From Alphaproteobacteria bacterium (GTDB taxonomy: Bacteria; Pseudomonadota; Alphaproteobacteria; CAAHEQ01; UBA3637), in contig JAFZGR010000188.1 in the NCBI GenBank assembly GCA_017555325.1, forward strand, positions 1 to 11,064: 11,064 nt of DNA. Direction: 5' to 3'. A program made the translations under genes and the position numbers. This document shows positions 6,531 to 11,064 of the stretch, piece by piece. The notes beneath the pieces are model-generated. The model was not told the DNA's origin, did not search any database, and worked only from the letters and a program-made list of their open reading frames with translations. The first letter of the stretch is position 1. Each line of letters starts with the position of its first letter.

Positions 6531-7133
6531 TTACGCTTGCCCATATTCCATAGCGATAAATTTAGACTTTAAGCCGAGTTTATTCATGCTGACTTCCCAC
6601 CGTTTTTTGTAGGGTGTGTTAAACATTATTTCGGAATCTGCCGGTAAATTAATCCACTGATTGGTGGCAATTTCTTTTTCCAATTCTCCGCTTTCCCAAA
6701 TAAAATGACCTAATGATATAATTTTATGTTTAGGCTTTTTCTTCCAGATGATTTCAGGTAAAATATCATCCGATTCTGTTAACCCGAGATTACAATCTAT
6801 TTTTTTTGTGGAATCAACTGAAAAATCCAATGAATGCAAAACAAATCCATTTCCTTGTTTATCTGGCCCGCCGTCCATTAATATCGGTTCTTGATTATGT
6901 TTGTATAGTATGTGTTCAATGTGCATTTCATCTAGTAAATCGGAATATGTTATTGCGGCAGGATAATTAATAATAATCCCACGAGCCCCGTAGGCAGAAT
7001 GCTCATAAACATACATAACAGCCTGATCGTAATCTAAATTTTTTGTATAAGGCATAGAAATAAGTAATTGCCCTTTTAAGGATTGAAAATTTTCAGCTTT
7101 ATATAAATCAAGAAAAAAATTATTCTCGGGCAT
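6531..7133 (-). CDS. yqgE: YqgE/AlgH family protein (UPF0301)
   Basis: This is a member of the widespread YqgE/AlgH family, a compact cytoplasmic alpha/beta protein with no settled biochemical function. The family has been linked to alginate regulation in Pseudomonas. Recognisable parts are LKGQLLISMP near the start, YEHSAYGARGIIINYPA (the family H-x-x-x-GA-G-hhhN block), ILMDGGPDKQGNGFVLHS (the GGPV-x-x-x-x-hhLH block), and a late SLGHFIWESGELEKEI (the G-x-x-x-W-x-x-GQLE block, here ESGELE). From the ATG at 7133 it has 200 residues, near the family norm. A GTG at 7148 would add five residues. Neither start has a strong ribosome binding site. The gene overlaps the end of the FYDLN gene by 14 or 29 bases, so translation is probably coupled. 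A terminator follows directly. Confidence 0.9.
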   Translation of the reverse strand: MPENNFFLDLYKAENFQSLKGQLLISMPYTKNLDYDQAVMYVYEHSAYGARGIIINYPAAITYSDLLDEMHIEHILYKHNQEPILMDGGPDKQGNGFVLHSLDFSVDSTKKIDCNLGLTESDDILPEIIWKKKPKHKIISLGHFIWESGELEKEIATNQWINLPADSEIMFNTPYKKRWEVSMNKLGLKSKFIAMEYGQA

Positions 7134-7491
7134 GATTTTCTTCGTCACTTTCCGTAAAACGACGCATATTAGAGAAATCGGCTTCGTCCGTGTCGGTTAA
7201 TTCCGAATCATCATCTAAAATTTCCAATTCGTCTGGACCTAAATCTTCGTCTGACAAAGGAACATCTTCCGTCATTTGCAAAAGTGTTTCTTCATCAATA
7301 TCTTCGTCTTCAATTCGTGAGGAATTTTTCTTCGCCATTTTTAACAGTTGTTTTGTTTTTTCTTCGTCAAAAGACATTTTTGTATGTGTGTCTTTGCATT
7401 TAGGACATGAAAAAGTTTCTTTATTCATATCATAGAAAAAAGTCCCACACTTTAAACACTTACGTTTTGTGCCCCATTCTGGTTTTGCCAT
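7120..7491 (-). CDS. TIGR02300/FYDLN-acid family zinc-ribbon protein
   Basis: This 123-residue protein has no known function and belongs to a family largely restricted to alphaproteobacteria. It begins MAKPEWGTKRKCLKC. Cys12, Cys15, Cys29 and Cys32 form a four-cysteine zinc ribbon. Between them lies FFYDMNK, the family's FYDLN signature with Met for Leu. From about residue 45 on, the protein is highly acidic and low in complexity (long Asp/Glu stretches), so probably disordered. A strong ribosome binding site GGAGGA lies 5 bases before the ATG, and a clear promoter lies upstream. In many alphaproteobacteria this gene stands beside aroA, cmk and rpsA. Here it is divergent from cmk and aroA is missing. 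Its downstream partner is yqgE, with overlapping reading frames. A role in zinc binding or transcription is only an inference. Confidence 0.88.
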   Translation of the reverse strand: MAKPEWGTKRKCLKCGTFFYDMNKETFSCPKCKDTHTKMSFDEEKTKQLLKMAKKNSSRIEDEDIDEETLLQMTEDVPLSDEDLGPDELEILDDDSELTDTDEADFSNMRRFTESDEENHARE

Positions 7492-7518
7492 AGTATCCTC
7501 CGTTTGTTAAAAAAAAAC

Positions 7519-7548
7519 TTGTTATTTGTGCCTTTTACATGTTATGGT
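7519..7548 (+). promoter_or_regulatory. Possible promoter of cmk-rpsA
   Basis: TTGTTA (7519-7524), an 18-base spacer and TATGGT (7543-7548) are present in the 102-base gap between the divergent genes. Transcription would start near 7555, about 40 bases before the cmk ATG. It lies on top of the opposite promoter, so the two may compete. An alternative TATAAA at 7569-7574 lacks a matching -35 box. Confidence 0.4.
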
Positions 7549-7559
7549 AAATTTGTCAA
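7532..7559 (-). promoter_or_regulatory. Promoter of the FYDLN-yqgE operon
   Basis: A perfect -35 TTGACA (7559-7554 on the - strand), a 16-base spacer and a -10-like TAAAAG (7537-7532) are present. Transcription would start near 7525, leaving a leader of about 35 bases before the strong GGAGGA site. It overlaps the candidate promoter of cmk on the other strand. Confidence 0.6.
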
Positions 7560-7593
7560 TAAAAATTTTATAAAAATAGGGAAAAATTTTACA

Positions 7594-8256
7594 ATGAACA
7601 TAATCGCAATAGATGGAAGTTCCGCAACCGGCAAAGGAACGTTGGGGAAGAGATTGGCACAAGCTATTGATTTTTCTTATTTAGATACCGGTGCATTGTA
7701 TCGAGGTATCGCTTATGAGATAATAAATAATGGTGGTGATATTCATGATGAAGCAACGGCCGTTTCGGTGGCAAAAGGGTTGTCAGGAGCCAAAATGATG
7801 GCATTACAGAACGAATCAGTGATTCGCACAGAAGAATATGGTCGTGGGGCTTCGTTTGTGGCAGCAATACCGGCAGTCAGACAGGTGTTGCTTGATTTTC
7901 AACGACGATTCTCTGAAAATCCTGTAATGGCAGACGGAACACCTGCAAAAGGGGCTATTTTAGATGGTCGAGACATTGGTACGGTGGTGTGTCCGGAAGC
8001 GCCTGTAAAGCTGTTTTTAACGGCTCGACCGGAAATTCGTGCAGAAAGACGATTTAAAGAGTTGCAATTAAAAGGATTATGTGTTATATATGAAGATGTT
8101 TTATCGGATATTCAATCACGGGATAAGCGGGACAAGGAGAGAACAACCTCTCCATTAAAGCCTGCTGAAGATGCGTTAATTTTGGATACATCCGATTTAA
8201 CGGCGGATGATGTGTACGCTCAAGTCATTCGTTATGTAAATGAGCGGATTAAATAA
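7594..8256 (+). CDS. cmk: Cytidylate kinase (CMP/dCMP kinase)
   Basis: The enzyme phosphorylates CMP and dCMP to the diphosphates using ATP in the cytoplasm. The P-loop is GSSATGKGT (residues 8-16). It is followed by SYLDTGALYRGIAY, the typical cytidylate kinase substrate block, then ILDGRDIGTVVCPEA with its GRDIGT motif, ARPEIRAERRFKEL, and the lid-like RDKRDKERTTSPLKPA, ending in the LILDTSDL block. From the ATG at 7594 it has 220 residues, standard for the bacterial type. The frame is open back to 7504, but the extra residues do not resemble the family, so this start is preferred. AGGGA lies about 12 bases upstream, rather far. rpsA follows after 65 bases on the same strand, as in many proteobacteria. 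aroA, often placed before cmk in alphaproteobacteria, is absent. Confidence 0.95.
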   Translation: MNIIAIDGSSATGKGTLGKRLAQAIDFSYLDTGALYRGIAYEIINNGGDIHDEATAVSVAKGLSGAKMMALQNESVIRTEEYGRGASFVAAIPAVRQVLLDFQRRFSENPVMADGTPAKGAILDGRDIGTVVCPEAPVKLFLTARPEIRAERRFKELQLKGLCVIYEDVLSDIQSRDKRDKERTTSPLKPAEDALILDTSDLTADDVYAQVIRYVNERIK

Positions 8257-8321
8257 GTCCCTGAAAAAAATAGAAGTATTTTTTTTGGTGGCCAGCTAAA
8301 AATTTTTTTTAAGGATTATAT

Positions 8322-10010
8322 ATGAGTACAGTAGAAAACCAAACACCGGCTGAAGATTTCGGCGCTCTGTTAGATGAATTTATGGGAAAAGGCTCTTCAC
8401 AGGGCAAAGTTATTTCCGGTAAAATTGTTGGTTTTGATGATGAAACGGTTATTGTGGATGTCGGTTTAAAATCAGAAGGTCGCATTCCGGTTTCAGAATT
8501 TGGTGTTCAAACATTAAATATAGGCGATGATGTTGATGTTTATGTTGAACGGTATGAAGACAAAAACGGCAATGTTGTTTTATCTCGTGAAAAAGCCCGT
8601 CGTGAGGAAGCATGGGGTGATTTAGAAAAAGCATTAGCAACAGGCGAACATGTTATCGGTACGATTTATGGTCGTGTTAAAGGTGGTTTCACAGTTGATT
8701 TGAATGGGGCAACAGCTTTCTTGCCAGGTAGTCAAATTGATGTTCGTCCGATTCGTGATGTGACACCGTTAATGGGAGTTGCTCAACCGTTTGCTTTGTT
8801 AAAAATGGATCGTATGCGTGGAAATATTGTTGTTTCACGTCGTGCTGTTTTGGAAGAAACACGTGCAGAACAACGTTCTGAAATTATCAAGAGTATGTCC
8901 GAAGGTCAAGTTGTTGAAGGAACAGTCAAAAATATCACAGATTACGGTGCATTTGTTGATTTGGGTGGTATTGACGGTTTATTACACGTGACAGATATTT
9001 CTTGGAAACGTATTACAAATCCGGCAGAAGTTTTGACAGTTGGTCAAACTGTTAAAGTTCAAATTATTAAGTTTAACACAGATACAGGTCGTATTTCTTT
9101 GGGTATGAAACAATTAGAAAACGATCCATGGGTTGGTGTAAACGAACGTTTCCCGTTGGGTTCAACATTCAAAGGAAAAATCAGCAATATCACAGATTAT
9201 GGTGCATTTGTTGAATTAGCATCCGGTGTTGAAGGTTTAATCCACGTTTCTGAAATGAGCTGGACGAAAAAGAATGTTCACCCGAGCAAAATCGTTTCTT
9301 TAACACAAGAAGTTGAAGGTGTGATTTTGGATGTTGATGAATCCAAACGCCGTATTTCTTTGGGTATGAAACAAATTCAAGAAAATCCGTGGAAAGCTTT
9401 TGCCGATACACACACGGTCGGTGATATTATTGAAGGCGAAATCAAAAATATGATTGAATTCGGTATTTTTGTTGCTTTGAATGATGACATTGACGGTATG
9501 ATTCATACATCTGATTTGTCTTGGGAAAAAACAAGCGAAGAAGCCATCAAAGATTATAAAAAAGGTATGGTTGTCAAAGCTAAAATCTTGGACATCGATG
9601 TTGAAAAAGAACGCATTTCTTTGGGCATTAAACAATTAACGGATGATCCGTTAGCTGTTGCCAGCGAAAACATCAAAAAAGGCGAAATCGTCACAGGTGT
9701 TGTTTCCGCTATTGAAGAAGGTGGTATTGAAGTTGATGTAAACGGCATTAAAGGCTTTATCAAACGTACAGATTTGGCAAAAGACCGTGCTGAACAAAAA
9801 ACAGAACGTTTTGCTATCGGTGAAAAAGTTGATGCCAAAGTGACATCTTTTGATGCCAAAACACGCAAATTAACATTATCCATTAAAGCACGTGAAGTTG
9901 CTGAAGAAAAAGCAGCAATGGAAGAATTTGGGGCAACAAACGCCGGTGCTTCTTTGGGTGATATTTTAGGTGATGCTTTAGCAAAAGCTAAAAAAACAAC
10001 CAAAAAATAA
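8322..10010 (+). CDS. rpsA: 30S ribosomal protein S1
   Basis: S1 binds mRNA on the 30S subunit and helps unfold and place it for initiation. The 562 residues carry six S1/OB repeats, at about 28-92, 108-173, 194-262, 279-349, 366-436 and 453-520. The third and fourth show the clear signature ITDYGAFVDL/ITDYGAFVEL, GLLHVTDISW/GLIHVSEMSW and ISLGMKQ. Repeats 1 and 2 are the divergent, ribosome-binding type. The Lys/Ala-rich C-terminus (KAKKTTKK) is usual for alphaproteobacteria. The ATG has AAGGA 6 bases upstream. Codon choice looks slightly different from neighbours, with more CGT and GGT, which fits high expression. It follows cmk and ends at a strong terminator. In many alphaproteobacteria ihfB is next; here it is not. 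Confidence 0.97.
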   Translation: MSTVENQTPAEDFGALLDEFMGKGSSQGKVISGKIVGFDDETVIVDVGLKSEGRIPVSEFGVQTLNIGDDVDVYVERYEDKNGNVVLSREKARREEAWGDLEKALATGEHVIGTIYGRVKGGFTVDLNGATAFLPGSQIDVRPIRDVTPLMGVAQPFALLKMDRMRGNIVVSRRAVLEETRAEQRSEIIKSMSEGQVVEGTVKNITDYGAFVDLGGIDGLLHVTDISWKRITNPAEVLTVGQTVKVQIIKFNTDTGRISLGMKQLENDPWVGVNERFPLGSTFKGKISNITDYGAFVELASGVEGLIHVSEMSWTKKNVHPSKIVSLTQEVEGVILDVDESKRRISLGMKQIQENPWKAFADTHTVGDIIEGEIKNMIEFGIFVALNDDIDGMIHTSDLSWEKTSEEAIKDYKKGMVVKAKILDIDVEKERISLGIKQLTDDPLAVASENIKKGEIVTGVVSAIEEGGIEVDVNGIKGFIKRTDLAKDRAEQKTERFAIGEKVDAKVTSFDAKTRKLTLSIKAREVAEEKAAMEEFGATNAGASLGDILGDALAKAKKTTKK

Positions 10011-10020
10011 ATTGCGATTA

Positions 10021-10093
10021 TAAGTTAATTTGTTATTTAACTTAAAAGCATAGGGCGTTTTGTTCATTCTAAGCGGGCAAAACGCCTTTTTTT
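10021..10093 (+). terminator. Strong terminator of cmk-rpsA, with a preceding hairpin
   Basis: The terminator stem is GGCGTTTTG (10054-10062) with CAAAACGCC (10078-10086), followed by seven T (10087-10093). Upstream, TAAGTTAA (10021-10028) pairs perfectly with TTAACTTA (10037-10044), forming a second hairpin 10 bases after the stop codon that may protect the 3' end. Confidence 0.9.
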
Positions 10094-10154
10094 ATAAAAC
10101 GGGCAGAAAATGTTGGAAAGATGTTTTATTTGTTGAGTGTATTTGGAATAATTT

Positions 10155-10168
10155 TGATTTTAAAATCA
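10155..10168. promoter_or_regulatory. 14-base perfect palindrome upstream of the kinase gene
   Basis: TGATTTTAAAATCA is an uninterrupted palindrome, 73 bases before the ATG at 10242. It could be an operator or be chance in AT-rich DNA. No convincing -35/-10 pair could be placed next to it, although CATAAT at 10185-10190 is a possible -10. Confidence 0.3.
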
Positions 10169-10241
10169 GATAATGTATCGAAAACATAATGTAAATAGAT
10201 AAAAACGTTGATTGAATATAAGTTGAGCAGAGGAAATTAAA

Positions 10242-10832
10242 ATGGCATATATTATTACTTTATCGGGACAGTTGGGAAGTGGAAAATCAACAATTGGTAA
10301 AATGTTGGCTGAAAAATTGGGTTATTCTTTTTATTCAACGGGAAATATGCAACGTCAAATTGCGGCTCGCTATGGTGTGACAACGTTAGAATTAAATGAA
10401 ATGTGTAAAACAAATCCGGAAATTGATAGAGAAATTGATTCTGTTTTAATCGATTTACCGTTAACAGCACAAAATTATATTGTTGATTCTCGGGTTGCCT
10501 TTCATTTTATTCCGTCTTCGTTTAAAGTAAAATTAAATGTTGAAACGGCAATTGCCGGAGAACGAATATTTAATGATACAGCTCGAAGTGGCGAAAAAAA
10601 ATATCAACAAGTGAAAGATGCTGTTGAAGCGTTAATTTCTCGCAGGGCATTGGAAGTGGAACGATTTAAACGCATTTATAACGTTGATATTGATAACGAT
10701 TATAATTTTGATTATGTGATTGACACGACATATAAAACACCGGATGAAATTTGTGATTTGATTTTAAAACGGTTTGAAAAATTTAAACGCAGTTTAGAAA
10801 TTGCTTTGAAACAGGAAGAAACGGACTGTTGA
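10242..10832 (+). CDS. P-loop nucleotide kinase resembling archaeal-type CMP kinase
   Basis: The protein has 196 residues and a P-loop GQLGSGKST (9-17), followed by YSFYSTGNMQR, the position where nucleoside monophosphate kinases bind substrate. The block NPEIDREID, the VDSRVAF stretch, the RFKRIYNVDIDN block and the DYVIDTTYKTPDEI ending match the pattern of archaeal-type cytidylate kinases (HPEIDHEID, EGRLAGW, RYKKIYGIDI and DLVIDT in that family). The EGRL arginine region is altered here to DSRVA. It is much less like bacterial Cmk, already present at 7594. Possible roles are a second CMP/dCMP kinase or a kinase with another small substrate. AGAGGA lies 7 bases before the ATG. It has its own terminator and lies 231 bases after rpsA. 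The P-loop kinase call is firm; the substrate is inferred. Confidence 0.7.
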   Translation: MAYIITLSGQLGSGKSTIGKMLAEKLGYSFYSTGNMQRQIAARYGVTTLELNEMCKTNPEIDREIDSVLIDLPLTAQNYIVDSRVAFHFIPSSFKVKLNVETAIAGERIFNDTARSGEKKYQQVKDAVEALISRRALEVERFKRIYNVDIDNDYNFDYVIDTTYKTPDEICDLILKRFEKFKRSLEIALKQEETDC

Positions 10833-10863
10833 ATATTCAGTTTTTTAGAAATAATTAATCTGT

Positions 10864-10892
10864 CGGATAATGAAAAATTATCCGTTTTTTTT
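10864..10892 (+). terminator. Terminator of the archaeal-type kinase gene
   Basis: CGGATAAT (10864-10871) pairs perfectly with ATTATCCG (10877-10884) around a GAAAA loop, followed by eight T (10885-10892). It lies 31 bases after the stop codon. Confidence 0.92.
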
Positions 10893-10913
10893 ATATAAAA
10901 TTTAACAGAATAT

Positions 10914-11064
10914 AAAAAAGGTACCTTTTTTTCCCGCTTCGAATTGTGAAAATCCGATTTTTCAAAAAAATACAAAATTGTTTTTTTGTTGAGTAAGTTA
11001 TTTAAAATGAAAAAAAATGCAAAAAAGTGAAAAAAAGTATTGCAATTATACGTACCTTTTTTTA
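10914..11064. other. AT-rich end region with palindrome, repeat and phased A-tracts
   Basis: No gene is visible in the last 170 bases. AAAAAAGGTACCTTTTTT (10914-10931) is a perfect 18-base palindrome, and its GTACCTTTTTTT half recurs at 11052-11063. TGAAAA/TTTTCA (10947-10952 with 10959-10964) is a small hairpin. A-runs centred near 11005, 11013, 11023 and 11033 are about one helical turn apart, which predicts bent DNA. It may be the upstream region of a gene beyond the window. Confidence 0.45.

Noticed and set aside
7504..7593. Longer cmk start adding 30 residues
   Set aside because: The extension covers the promoter region and lies ahead of the normal NIIAIDGSS beginning of the family.

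Overview
The window is AT-rich and looks like an alphaproteobacterial chromosome, probably from a low-GC, uncultured or host-associated lineage. The genus cannot be named from the sequence. The alphaproteobacterial reading rests on a TIGR02300/FYDLN-type zinc-ribbon gene beside cmk-rpsA, the ssb-gyrA-cyclophilin order, and a SAM-II-like element (a class best known from alphaproteobacteria) in front of metK. Nearly all genes are chromosomal housekeeping genes. No transposase, integrase, CRISPR array, rRNA or tRNA was seen.

Layout. From 1 to about 4040, on the + strand: ssb, gyrA and a signal-peptide cyclophilin, ending at a hairpin terminator. From about 4040 to 4450 there is a gene-free AT-rich stretch with an imperfect direct repeat and a promoter for the next gene. 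From 4476 to 5032: a DUF805 membrane protein with its own terminator. From 5041 to 5132: a gene-free but structured segment between two facing terminators. From 5129 to about 6404, on the - strand: metK for a short, divergent S-adenosylmethionine synthetase, preceded by a candidate SAM-II-type riboswitch. From 6480 to 7491, on the - strand: an overlapping pair, the FYDLN zinc-ribbon protein followed by YqgE/AlgH. At 7492-7593 lies a divergent promoter region. From 7594 to 10093, on the + strand: cmk and rpsA, ending at a strong terminator. From 10242 to 10892: a second P-loop kinase resembling archaeal-type CMP kinases, with its own terminator. The last 170 bases are non-coding, with phased A-tracts.

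How the genes fit together. ssb and gyrA serve DNA replication and topology, and the cyclophilin serves periplasmic protein folding. cmk makes CDP/dCDP for nucleic acid synthesis, and rpsA encodes the mRNA-binding ribosomal protein. metK makes S-adenosylmethionine, and the element in front of it looks like a feedback sensor for that product.

The most interesting part is the metK locus. Its leader folds into a SAM-II-like pseudoknot with an extra hairpin inserted in a loop, and it stands about 100 nt away from the start codon of a shortened MetK. The second point of interest is the archaeal-type CMP-kinase-like gene just after bacterial cmk-rpsA, where many alphaproteobacteria have ihfB.
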